Below, piece by piece: positions 11,306 through 22,689 of a stretch of 64,000 nt of DNA. Both the position numbers and the translations under genes were made by a program. Origin of the DNA: Margaritispora aquatica (lineage: Eukaryota; Ascomycota; Leotiomycetes; Helotiales; Discinellaceae); assembly GCA_007644065.1 (NCBI GenBank), contig VJWN01000013.1, positions 496,001 through 560,000 of the forward strand. The letters run 5' to 3'. Every line of letters starts with the position of its first letter. Position 1 is the stretch's first letter. The notes below the pieces were generated by a model. That model was not told the DNA's origin, did no database searches, and saw only the letters and a list, made by a program, of their open reading frames with translations.

Positions 11306-13891
11306 TCAGAGCAATACACTTTCCAGAAGTCTCTCGATACTTTTCAAAGTCTCAGGCTTAGAGGTTTGACTCGCCATAATATATAGCACGTTTCCTAGCA
11401 CCCGAGCATGAATCTTGAAGTCAGTTGAGCATTCCATCAACCGCTTTTGGAGGCCAATGGCGGCATTCGAACTGTAGCCTATTCCAAGTTAGCAAGTCAG
11501 TCATTGCATGTATCAACACAGTTCACCTACCAGCATTAACATCTTGAAGATTTATCGCCAGGACGGAACCCAGTGCAATGACGCTCTCAACCTCTCGACT
11601 AAATGAGATGTTTGAAACGAATTGCTTCGACCAAACGCTCCACGCCTCTTGCTCTGCCGGATCCCCCACAAGCCAGTCATCTCTGTATGTTTGCCACTCT
11701 TTACCTTGTGCCAAATTTTCAAGGATTTGAAGCGATGTGTTAGCAACATGACATCCAATCGGATGCGCAGTGTACGAGTGGCCATGCAATAAGGCATCGC
11801 TCTTCTCGTCAGCAAGAAAAGCATCGTATATGCTTTGGCTAGCCAGCGTAGTGCACAGTGGGACGAGACCGCCAGTCAGCAATTTGGCGTGCACAGAGAT
11901 ATCGGCGTTGGCCTCGAGGAATGAGGATGAGGAGAACCTGCCGAGACGGTAGAGGCCTGTGAATACTTCGTCGAAGATTACGGGGAGACCCCTCCAGTCA
12001 TTATTTCCCAGTACTAATTCTCCGGGGTGGTGCTGGTTGGGGTTATGGTAGGTGTGTCCTCGAACCGCCTCTACGAGGCAATGTTGGAAAAGGGGATCGC
12101 TGTTTTAGTCAGAGCAAAGTATGCTTGAATGAGATTGAAAGCGCTTACCAGAATAGCATCCCACCAGCTCCAAGTAGGACAGGCTATACTCATACGTCAG
12201 TGAATCTTCACCCTCGAGAACAGTGTAGAATCGCTCTTACCTCCAAAATCAGTGCCCCAAATGTAATGCCCTCCTCAACAGTAAGACGATCAAGAGTATT
12301 CTTAATATAGTCGCGATAGATACAATATAATTCAGAACTTTTCCTTGGCGATATGCCAAAAACATCAGATAAATTATCAAACTCCCTTTTGATATACTTA
12401 TCGTCCTTTGCAGTCGATATGCAGTCTGGTATTTCGAGAACCCATTTCCCCCTCTTGTGCTTTACTTGTGGAAAATCAAACCAATACCCGCGTCCTTTGT
12501 ACCAATGAACCTTCTCATTAAAGGTGCTCGGCTCGCTACAATCCATTGCCCCTACAGTGTCGCCATGATACGAACCCTTGAGCCCAAGGACACCGATGTT
12601 TGCCTTTTGCTCCGGAGTGTAGTTGTACCGCCTAGACATGGCCGTGAGAGCCATCTTAGTGGCGACTTCCATGCCTGTGCTGCCATTGTCGGAGAAGAAG
12701 CATTTCTTCAACCTGGGATTGCGAAGAGAGGAGAGTAAAGTAGTAGCGAGATCAAGAGCGGGTTTGTGTACAGTTCCAGCGAACATAACGTGACCGTAGC
12801 GTCCTGCAGCGTAAGATGCTGCGAGAGAAAGCTCAGGGGAACCGTGACCTAGGCCTTGGGTCCACCAGCTTGCGCTGCCGTCGAAGGCTGGGGTTAGGAC
12901 ATCTTCTGTCGTTGCTTGAGTACTAATATCTGTGTTGGCATCTATGGGGCGGCTGTGAGTCTGAAAGAAATCCCCTGAAGCGGAGTCAATGGCCATAATG
13001 GTTTTAGGAGATACGTCTTGATGCTGGGTAAACGGATACCAAATATTTTTATGGGCCTTCTTGCTCATTTCTTCTAGGTCTCTAGTTCGTGCCGTGTGTT
13101 TGGCTGCTAGACTGTGAATTGCCTCAATCACAATATCAGATTTGCTGATAGTTGAGTAGTAGTTTGCCATTTGCTGACGGTCTTCGGTTTCTGAAGTTGC
13201 TCGTGGGGGTGGTTTGGGGATGGATAAGCTCAGGGCGCCTTGCTTAGAAAAGTACTCTTGTAGGTAGGAATAGTTTTGGTAGGTTTCATCCTTGAATTGG
13301 AGGACAGCGTCGAGATCATAGCCTCTGATATGCAAAGACTCGAATGCAGAGATGGAGGCTGAGATGCCACCAAGTCGGTGGTCTGTCACGAGACATATTG
13401 GTAGGCGGAAGGGACGGTAGAGATCAGCTTGTGATGAGCCACTTGGAGTGGGCGAGTGTACTCCTCCTGCGGTTTCTACGATCAATGTACCTGGTCCCGA
13501 ATTGGCGCAGTCTGAGATGTGCTTGAGGACTTGGGCCTGTATCTCTGTATCGAGCAATGGCTATGGCTTCATTAGCCACCCTGCTGATAATTGACCTCGC
13601 GTAATCACTTACTTCGCTTGACCTTGCAGCGATGTGAGGACTTACAGCCTCTCCGAATTGGAACAAGCACTTTGTCTTGGTATCAGGAGAGAAGCTGGAA
13701 ATATGTCCATCATCTGCTTCATTTAGAGGTCCAGTTGAGACTGGCTTGAGATAATACGTCTTCTGGACTGGAAAAACATGTGCAAAAGCTTTACATAGTA
13801 TGGTAGACATGATTGTCTTGCCAACATCAGTATTAGCTCCATAAATCTGGTATGCACGCAGTGACTTCCGTAGGGAAGTTTGTGCCACCAT
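11306..13891 (-). CDS. bioDA: Bifunctional dethiobiotin synthetase / DAPA aminotransferase
   Basis: Five exons, 13891-13613, 13560-12241, 12183-12149, 12099-11531 and 11478-11306, give 791 residues, the size of Aspergillus BioDA. The N-terminal third is dethiobiotin synthetase: the P-loop GANTDVGKT at residues 18-26, then LKPVSTGP and IVETAGGVHSP. The rest is 7,8-diaminopelargonic acid aminotransferase, a class III PLP enzyme: NIWYPFTQH, FFSDNGSTGMEVATKMA, GSYHGDT, VIFDEVFTGLYRLG and AKLLTGG, which carries the likely PLP lysine. One protein thus does two consecutive biotin steps, KAPA to DAPA to dethiobiotin. Exon 3 is only 35 bases. It diverges from bioB, with bioF just beyond, so the three genes cover the final four reactions to biotin. 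Confidence 0.96.
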
Positions 13892-14665
13892 CCTGGGCAA
13901 TCAATTTATACAATCGCGCTCCTATCATGGATTAGTGACTTTCTATTAGAGTATTAGAGCAAAAGGATAATAGCTTACACTGAACGAAAACCTGATGTCG
14001 TTGGAAGAACTGCAGGTGGTTTCACCTTTCGGTAATGAAAGGGGCTAAGCGAGAAAGAGATCGAGGTGCAGATTTATCATCTTCAGGTGTGCCTCAAGCA
14101 AACTGAAAACTCAGACTCAACCTCAAGAAGTCGGAGCAATCCTTCAGGCACAAGCACAAATTCACGATACCTACCGGTATGTTTTGTGCGCCCTCCTTTA
14201 CAGCGAGAAGTCGAGCTCAGGGATTCATAAACTACGGAGTCCGGTCAGCTCTGACGACCAGGGTTATCTGCGTCTATGTAGGGTTGAGCGAATTATTATT
14301 TGATGAAAACAGTCACTGGGGCGAGCTAGTGTTCGCTTTGAAACACTGCCAACTTGTGCCGAATACGCATATGGAATCAAGCAACCCCGTGTGTCCACGA
14401 TGCTCCAGTCAACGTTGACGCCTATCTGCGTCTCATCACGCCCAACAATAAGCGGTTCAACAATTGTCAGCGATCCTAAGCAGGGCTAGGGTTCAGAAGG
14501 GAAGCTCCGCATATGTGGACAGGCTAAATGCATTCCCTGGCTGGGTGAGACCGAGGCCAGTGCCAACGCGTGGGGTCCCCTCTTGTTGTTTTGTCGATAC
14601 TGCACCTTGTGACTCCAAAAATTCTGCTGTCAATTGATTTATCCTGCGTCTGAATTATCATCGCC
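13892..14665. promoter_or_regulatory. Divergent promoter region, bioDA / bioB
   Basis: 774 bases between the start codons of bioDA and bioB. The region must drive both biotin genes, so shared control sites are expected. I see no coding frame, strong repeat or palindrome that I would name as the operator. Confidence 0.55.
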
Positions 14666-15967
14666 ATGGCTTCTCCTCGATCTCGGACGCTGGTGACAAG
14701 CTGTAGAGCTTTGTTGCGTGAGAGCAAGTCGCAATCGCTTGTGAGGAAGTATGGAACTGTTTCCACTGCTCCTGCGCAAATAGCTACCCCGCCAGTTGGG
14801 GCTTTCGAAAATGCTATCGAGGCGACAGCACCGAGGAACAATTGGACGAAGGAGGAAATCAAAGAAATCTATGAGACTCCTTTAATGAAGCTGGCCTTTG
14901 CTGCAGTAAGTCCTGGCATTCCGTGACTTCAAAAATTGAATCTCATGTATCTCGTAGGGCACAGTGCATAGGAAATTCCACAATCCAGCTTCAATACAGA
15001 TGTGTACTCTGATGAACATCAAAACTGGAGGATGTAGCGAGGACTGCTCATATGTGAGTTAATAAGGAACTTCCGAAAATCATCCTAGAGCTAATGGTGC
15101 CGTCTCAAGTGTGCACAATCATCTCGATACAAGACAGGTCTTCAAGCTACAAAAATGGTCACAGTCGAGTCCGTCCTAGATGCTGCACGAATCGCAAAAG
15201 ACAACGGTAGCACAAGATTCTGCATGGGAGCTGCATGGAGAGATATGCGAGGACGAAAGAGCGGATTGAAGAATATCAAGGCAATGGTCAACGGCGTACG
15301 GGATATGGGAATGGAAGTCTGTGTGACTTTGGGAATGATCGATTTGGAACAAGCCAAGGAACTCAAAGCTGCAGGATTGACAGCGTACAACCACAATGTC
15401 GATACATCAAGAGAGTTCTACCCAACGGTTATCACCACTCGATCTTACGATGAACGACTACAGACCCTCCAAAATGTCAGGGAAGCGGGTTTGAACGTCT
15501 GTTCAGGTGGTATTTTGGGTCTGGGAGAGAAGCCAAAGGATCACATTGGGCTTATTCATACAGTCTCAACTCTTCCAGCTCACCCAGAAAGTTTCCCAGT
15601 CAACACACTTGTGCCCATCAAGGGAACTCCTCTCGGCGACAACGCTGTATCGCCGTTTGATGCAACATTAAGGACGATTGCTACAGCTAGACTATGTATG
15701 CCTCGAACTATTATCCGTTTAGCAGCAGGACGTACAACCCTGTCTGAGGAGCAACAGATCCTGTGCTTCATGGCTGGTGCAAACGCTGTTTTTACTGGAG
15801 AGAAGATGCTTACTACTGCTTGTAACGGTTGGGATGAGGACAGGATGATCTTTGATAAGTGGGGATTGAGGCCGATGGAAAGCTTCGAGGTTGAAGCATT
15901 GAGAGAGCAGATTAAGGCAGCGCCTTTGGAGGTGTCAGAGGAAAAACCAGCCGTTGCAGCTGCTTGA
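14666..15967 (+). CDS. bioB: Biotin synthase (radical SAM), mitochondrial
   Basis: Three exons, 14666-14905, 14958-15053 and 15110-15967, give 397 residues. It inserts sulfur into dethiobiotin. The radical-SAM cysteines CSEDCSYC (C106, C110, C113) are split by the second intron, just before the last Cys. Other family blocks follow: [53 protein letters not shown] and the closing [17 protein letters not shown]. The first 40 or so residues are basic, Ser-rich and free of acidic residues until E20 ([19 protein letters not shown]), as expected for a mitochondrial presequence; iron-sulfur biotin synthases of fungi and plants work there. It is followed by bioF on the same strand after 298 bases. Confidence 0.96.
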
Positions 15968-16265
15968 GTGATATAGATTACAATACAAAAATATCGTCTT
16001 GACGCTTTTGCACGTTCTTCTGTTTGCGTTTGCGTTTTCCGAAAATGTGTGAAACATACACCATACACCCAGAATATCAGCTCGGAAAACTCCCTCCACA
16101 CATGTGGGATGGGAATTACCCGGAGCCAATCTCAACAGTCTCAACACACACAGATCGACCAGGGGCCGGTAACGCACGCTAACAAGCCAATAGAGGGAGT
16201 GGATCTAAAACTTTCTCTTCCTCGATGAGTCGAAATCCCCGCAATCACAACACCACAACACAAAA

Positions 16266-17630
16266 ATGGCACCTTTAGATGAGTCCATGCAGTCATTGCT
16301 AGATAAGAGGAGATCTATCTCTGCGTTTAGACAACTCACATTACCTTCACCGACCTCAATTGACTTCTCATCCAATGACTTCCTTTCGCTATCAACCTCA
16401 GCCGAGCTAAAGAAAGCCTACCTTGAAGAGCTGAGTAACAGCTCTGAATTTCGACTTGGCAGTGGTGGATCAAGACTTTTGGACGGGAATTCAGAATATG
16501 CTGAGAATTTGGAGAAGGAAATTGCGGCTTTCCACAATGCCCCGGCGGCACTCTTGTTTAACTCTGGCTTTGATGCGAATTCGGGCTTCTTCGCTTGTGT
16601 TCCTCAGCCAGGAGATGCAATCCTTTATGATGAATTCATTCATGCCAGTGTACATGAGGGAATGCGACTTTCTCGGGCTGACTCCTATTCTTCATTCTCT
16701 CATAATTCAGTCGCTGATCTGAGGTCCAAGCTTTCTTTGATTTTGCAACGAGATGGTGCTGTGTGTTCAGGGAAGAAGAACGTCTTTGTAGCAATTGAGA
16801 GTTTGTATAGTATGGACGGAGATCTGGCGCCTATTTTGGAGATTGTGGAAGTGGTGAAAAGGATGCTTCCCTTTGGAAACGGTCATATTGTCGTGGATGA
16901 AGCGCATTCGAACGGGATTTATGGTGAACAGGGACGAGGAATTGTGTGCAGTCTTGGGCTAGAAGACAAGATCTTTGCAAGACTGCACACTTTTGGGAAA
17001 GGGTTGGCTTGTAATGGAGGTAATTTGGTTGTCGTAGCCCATGATCGGAACAAGTGACTGACTATACGAAGCTGCCTTCTTAGTTAACGACATAACGAGG
17101 GCTTACCTGATCAACTATGCCAAACCACTCATCTACACGACTTCGATGTCATTTCCCAGCCTAGCAGCTATCAAAACTGTATACTCGCTGATGAGTCAAG
17201 GGAGGACTGAGTCGGTAAGCACTATTCTCGTCAGCTGCTTTACACCCTTACTAAAAAGCCACAGCTCATTACACAACTTTCGTTGCTTATCGAATACATG
17301 TACCAACAGCTAACTGCACTCCTGCCGCATGTTGCCAGCATGCTCCATATACCAATCAAGCAGCCTCAGTCGCCGATTTTCGCGCTCCTGACTCCCGAGC
17401 CCAGGGACCTGGCGAGACATTGTCAATCTGCGGGCTTAATGGCAAGAGCTATCGTACCACCGACTGTGCCGGAAGGGACACAAAGAGTGAGGGTGTGTCT
17501 GCATGCTGGCAATACTCGAGAAGAAGTTGATGCATTGGTTAACTGCATTAAGGGTTGGTTGTGTTTAGATTCTCAGGGAAGAAAAGATGGCATGAGTCTG
17601 GCGCCAGTGTTTCAAAAATCATTGCTTTAG
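16266..17630 (+). CDS. bioF: 8-amino-7-oxononanoate synthase (KAPA synthase)
   Basis: Three exons, 16266-17019, 17072-17214 and 17265-17630, give 420 residues. It is an alpha-oxoamine synthase that condenses pimeloyl-CoA with alanine to KAPA. Visible motifs: IDFSSNDFLSLS, RLGSGGSRLLDGN, NSGFDAN, DEFIHASVHEG, IESLYSMDGD.AP, VVDEAHSNGIYG, and HTFGKGLA with the PLP lysine near residue 245. Skipping the first intron runs into a stop soon after, so splicing is needed. Fungal KAPA synthases are known to enter peroxisomes through a C-terminal PTS1; here the protein ends in KSLL, which is only a weak match to SKL. With bioDA and bioB it forms a compact biotin cluster. Confidence 0.94.
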
Positions 17631-18361
17631 AAAGGTTTACAAAATTGAAGAACTTCCTTTCGGTCTACTGCTTATCTGCAATATTTCGAAATTTTCGAAG
17701 TCGCGTCAGGAACCAAACCCGCAGTTCAAAAAAAGTTTCGCGAAAATGACACACTCTTATGTCGGCAAGGCTCCGTCTCGGCTCCCGGCTTCAGGTTTCA
17801 CTATCGTTTCACTATCGGTAAAGTATTGCAAAGATAAAAGCAAAAAGCTACCTATTGCTTTCATTGTACAGGGGATCGTGAGACAACTCTCTGAGTATCA
17901 ACCGCCGAAGCGGGACGGTCAGTAGTTAAACTCAGTCATTTCTATTGAGCAACCCATCCACTCCATCACTGGAGATCATTCTGCGCCACACAAGTCTGCC
18001 AATGGGTCTACCTGCTGGTTTGATGTAGGGAATTTGGTTGTTTGAATATTTAAATATACCTGATCATGTGACACGACCTTTTTGGGGGGCAGACATGAGT
18101 GGGCTCTTCAGACAGGCTTTGTCACTGCAGGTCTTAGTGTCATTGATAATCAGATTTCTACCGTAATCTCTCAGCGATAATTTTACTTCATTTTGGTGTA
18201 GATCTGAATCTGCTAAGGTATTTCAGAATGTACACAGTCGTCTAACGCCATCCTTACTCAACTGTTCATCAATACTTGCCTAGACATTCTCCTACTGTGC
18301 AATTCTTCCGATATCCTTACGCGTTTAAAATGGTCTAATTAGAGATCTATATCCTATGAAT
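17631..18361. other. Intergenic, bioF 3' end to chromate transporter 3' end
   Basis: About 730 bases between convergent stop codons. No coding frame with support, and no repeat or RNA gene recognised. Confidence 0.55.
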
Positions 18362-19944
18362 CTACACAAAGATAAACTGTCCTGCCACAGCTCCCGATGC
18401 TAACATGATTAAAGGCGCATATTTGTTCGTAAACTTGTACAATGCCCCTAAAGCGACCAAGTAGATAACAGCAGCTGGCCCAACTTGTGCGAGTTTCGCG
18501 TATGCCAAAGCAGCGTATTCAGGACCACTCTTTGGGATCGTGCCCTCAACACTGGACTTGAGGATTTGTGCTGCGACGATGGCAATGACTCCCACCACAC
18601 TACCGCAGAGGCCGTCAAAGAAAGCTGCGAGGAGCTAGAAGTTGGTGAGCTGGTGTAGGATTTGAACTTTGAGTTGGGCCATACCTTGTTTCTAACCAAC
18701 TTCTCAAGAAGACTATGTCCTGCAATAGTGAATAAGAAGCATGGGAACAACATCCCGATTGTGATGACCACAGCTCCCGCAAAGGCCTTCCCGAGTCCAC
18801 CGTCAACTAAGCCTCCCTGAAATCCGACAAAGGTGGCGAAAATGACCAATGGCGCAGGCAACACATTGCCAATAGCGATACAGTCGATGAATACATTTTG
18901 AGACAGCCAAGCACCTTTCAGTACCGCTTCAACCTGAATAAAAGGTATAGCAGTGTAGGCACCTCCAAAAGAAAGACTGCCTGCTACCAGGCCCAGGACG
19001 AAGAGGTTGATAAGCGTAGGTGTTTCGGCTATACCAAGAGCAAGAGAGACTGGTGATGGAAAGCCACGAAAGATGACATAGAGTGCAAAGCCGACATATT
19101 GGAGAATGAAGATGATACCCGATGCAATCCAGAGGCGGCGTGTGATGAGAGTATATAATACTCCGTAAAAGCCAAGTGAAATGAAGCTGAGTGCGTTAGT
19201 CAAGATTGTAGTTTGCAATTGGAGACTTACATGTTAATTCTCAGTGCACTGTTGATCGCCGTACATATCGCCGCAATAATTAGAAAGGGGTCAACTTTCT
19301 TTGTTTTATGGTTCACGATAGAGTGCTCTGCAATTTTATGTGTAGCACGAAGGATCTGGAGTCCCGTTAGTCCTGACTTCACAAACCTTATAGTAGCAAC
19401 TTACCATGGCAGCAACAATAGGTTGCAGAGCCCGAAATGATGCATTGAAGTATACATTTGTCAAGCCAGCCAAAGAATATAGGTAGCTTGCCAGTAACAT
19501 CAAGAGAAAGCCTGGCAAGCAGAATGCTATGCCAGCAACGATACCGCCAAGTCTACCTGCAGAGAGACAACCGAAAAACATGCAGAGTTCGGCTGCTTCG
19601 GGACCAGGTAGAATTTGATAGACAGCAAACACTCGTTGAAATCGTTCCAAAGAGATCCATTTGTCTTGCATGACAAGTCGTTCTTTGATGAGTGCTATTT
19701 GAGCTACCGGACCACCCCAAGCGAAAATACCGAAGTTGTAGAAGAAGAACCAGAAAAGTTTGTGTAACGCCATCCGTGGAACATTAGAATTATCCTCCAT
19801 CGTCGACGGCTCCTCTGGTGCCTGGATTGTGGAAACACTTGCATCAGCCTTGGATTCGTGAATTTCAGATTCGATATCTTTCATGGCACCAAACGAGATG
19901 TCCTCCTTGGAGCGTGACAGGGGAATCGCCGGAGTGCTTGCCAT
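18362..19944 (-). CDS. Chromate ion transporter (CHR/ChrA family)
   Basis: Four exons, 19944-19405, 19355-19231, 19186-18685 and 18634-18362, give 479 residues. Two homologous CHR halves are visible: the first has FGIFAWGGPVAQIALIKERL and YQILPGPEAAELCMFFG, the second GSLSFGGAYTAIPFIQVE and DCIAIGNVLPAPLVIFATFVG. About ten hydrophobic segments place it in a membrane. Bacterial ChrA exports chromate; fungal members form a related branch with patchy occurrence, and the substrate here is unknown. I used the ATG at 19944 (MASTPAIPLSR) because codons further upstream in the frame lack an ATG. The 60-residue N-terminus is hydrophilic. It converges on bioF and has no clear link to the biotin genes. 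Confidence 0.9.
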
Positions 19945-20409
19945 GATTTCGGAGTTCGACAACGCTTGGGAATAAACTTTGGAAAGGCTTTTGACTGTAT
20001 CATTTTGTTCTCTTGCGGCAAGGCAATGTATTTATGTATCTTCAATAAATTGATTTGCCTCAAAACATCAAAGACACAAGGACGGACTCGCTTGAGATGA
20101 TTGGTCCTTGGGCGATGGTGCAATGCAGAAGCGAGAATGCTTGCAAACAAGGCCCCAAAGGACGGACTGCCAGCGGCTGATTGGCTATCAGCCGCTTGTG
20201 GTGCTCCCTACTCAATATCAGCTTTCTTGTTCCGCATCAAAATCCATCCACACACAAAAGAACCAATCACGAAGTTGAGGCTGAGATACATCTGGGTATC
20301 TCCGGCGCGTTTCGGAGGACGACACACCTGCAACTCCCAAAGACATCGTATGATACCAATAGCAAGGCATCTCTAGTATTTACCCATTGTACCCTGACCC
20401 GTGATAAAC
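19945..20409. promoter_or_regulatory. Divergent promoter region, chromate transporter / bZIP
   Basis: 465 bases between the two divergent start codons. Short open frames here do not resemble proteins and lie upstream of an in-frame stop before the bZIP start, so I call it promoter. Confidence 0.45.
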
Positions 20410-21348
20410 ATGGTAAGCAGACATGTCCATTCTTTAAGCGGTCAGATCTGATACAAATGATAGAATGCCGATAAAACAGCTCGCGAGAGAGAAAACAAGC
20501 GACGATTCCGTTCAAGACGCAAGGAGTATGTAGCAGAACTCGAGAAGACAGTTCGGGATCTCCGCAATGAAGGGGTGCAGGCGACGAAAGAGATGCAAGC
20601 CTCTGCTCGTCGTGTAGCACACGAAAATATACGGCTTAGAGCTCTACTTAGCTATCAAGGGGTTGGAGAGAATGTAATTGAAGCATGGGTTAGGGAGGAT
20701 TCCAACCCGACCAATGGTGGTCCGTCTTTGCTGAATGGTAACCTCATACAATTACCATTGGTATGTTCTTTTGTCATACTTCATTCAAGGTAATGTTCGT
20801 TGCTCATTCAATACAAGGGCTGTCAAAAGGGTAATACCAAAGAAATCCAAAAGGTCACATGTTCCTCCAATACATGCTCAAAAGCAGTTGATGCCAAGCC
20901 GATAGTCTCACATCTGCCATCGCCAGCTTCCACATCGCCAGCTTCCACCAATGGAGACAATCCGCAGGTCGTGCAATCGCTACCACGTATCATGCTTGAA
21001 GCTCCAGAAAAGACATGCTCATCACAATCTGGAAAGACTTGCACCAAGAACACAACTCTTAAACCATTACCAGGGGCTTGTATGTTGGTATCTCAACTAT
21101 CCAACAATCCTAGTCTTGATATAACGCAAATTCCATCGCTTCAAGTCGAAACGCCCGATGCAGATGAACCGGGAGGAGTGGAGTGTGCGAAGGCATACAA
21201 GATGCTCATGCAGTACGCAACCAGCGATGAAAAGCTGGAAACCATAGCTCAAGTTCTTGAGAGTGGATGTGTAGCTAACAAAAGCGGTGGCTGCAAGGTA
21301 CGAAACGAAGTAATTTGGAAGGCTTTGGACGACATGCAGCAGGATTGA
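20410..21348 (+). CDS. bZIP transcription factor, C-terminal domain unknown
   Basis: Exons 20410-20412, 20464-20760 and 20818-21348 give 276 residues. The first exon is only the ATG; the 51-base intron ends in a tag that would otherwise be an in-frame stop, so splicing there is strongly favoured. The basic region RERENKRRFRSRRKEY begins within ten residues of the start and runs into a leucine-zipper-like helix (VAELEKTVRDLRNEG...RRVAHENIRLRALL). This N-terminal bZIP, with RR.A.EN.RLRALL after it, is common in filamentous ascomycetes. The rest is Ser/Thr/Pro-rich and holds many cysteines (CSSNTCSKA, CSSQSGKTCTK), which could be redox- or metal-sensitive; that is inference. Target genes are unknown. 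Confidence 0.8.
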
Positions 21349-22689
21349 ATTGAGAGAAAGTGCCGTAAATGATACTTCAGGGAGTCAACACGATGAGCAT
21401 ATATGTGTGAACTACCGCACAGAAAGAAATCCGAGTTGCTCGTTGAGTCGAAATTCATGCAACCATGATATGAACCATAATGAAAGAATTAAGGGGTCCG
21501 GGGGCAAACAGGGGGAGATTCGCAATTGTGGCATTCATCGCAATAATTGGGTTATACACATACGGAATAAGACAAACCATCCATTTCTGCTTGTGTGTAT
21601 AAACTTGATGCTGTGTTCCACTTGACAATGTTCTGATCTTGTAATTTTCTATGTTATTGCTAAACCTCAACCAGCACAAATGTCATCGTACTCGTATAGC
21701 TCTAAGCGAACACGATACAATCACTGAGGTCCCTATAATGCAAGTTTCTTCCACACGACCTCTTCTCCACCGTCTTTACTCTCTAAATTTACCTCTCACC
21801 TCGGCAACTTGTGGTGCAAATCTGAAGATCTCGCTTCTCGTCTCCTCACTTCTTCTGTGCATCCATGGCGAGACCTGCATCCTAGGAAGCATTGATAAGG
21901 TTCTCGCATCTGCACTTCCCACCCGAGGCCACGAATCAGCTCTCCCTAATCCCATCGCATCCCCACTCTTCCATCCCCTTCCTCGGATCGACTTCCCTCG
22001 CTTGCGGAAGAAACAAATAATAATAAAATAAAGGATTTCCTTATTCAGCATTCCGGCATCCCAACTCGCACTCAAGACACGTAATGAGCTGCGTTGTGCT
22101 GGTCACGCATGCGAGGTGTTTGGTTTTCAGAGGACGATAGCCAATCTTGTCCTTGGATTGAGGTTCGAGCAGTTCTGTTGCACTTCGCGATTTTTGACGT
22201 TACCCGAGGCTGGGGTGAGGAGTGGTCAGGTTACGAATGTTAGGTGTGCTTTTTCGTTTGGAGTCGTAATGGTGGCGGTGGGGACAGCAATGGCATTTCA
22301 GATTCGCTTTGTTTCATTCACAATACAGAATTGTGAGGATTAGCTGATAGAAGTTGTTTTGCATATCGTTGATAATTAAGTATATTTGCCTTAGAGATTG
22401 TGAGAGATGTGCTTGTATATACAGTCCACATGTGTTCTAGTTCGGATTGGTAATCCCAATTGATGTGATCTTTCCTCCATGTATGATGAATCGTGCTGGT
22501 GTGTGCTTGCTGCACCTTCAAAGAACAGTCACTGGGTGACTGGTGCCCAAAACTCATCTGTGCATGAGTATACTACACACTCCCCTTGCTTCACTGAGGT
22601 CTCAACCCCAGCTCATTTGATGAGAAGAACCCTGGGGGTTAAAGTTGGAACTTCAGAATCGTGAAAAAGGCGAGTATTATCATGTATAC
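21349..22689. other. Intergenic, 1.3 kb, no gene seen
   Basis: Region between the bZIP stop and the MFS transporter stop. Short open frames occur on both strands but none has recognisable protein character, and I found no repeat pair or RNA gene. Confidence 0.45.
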
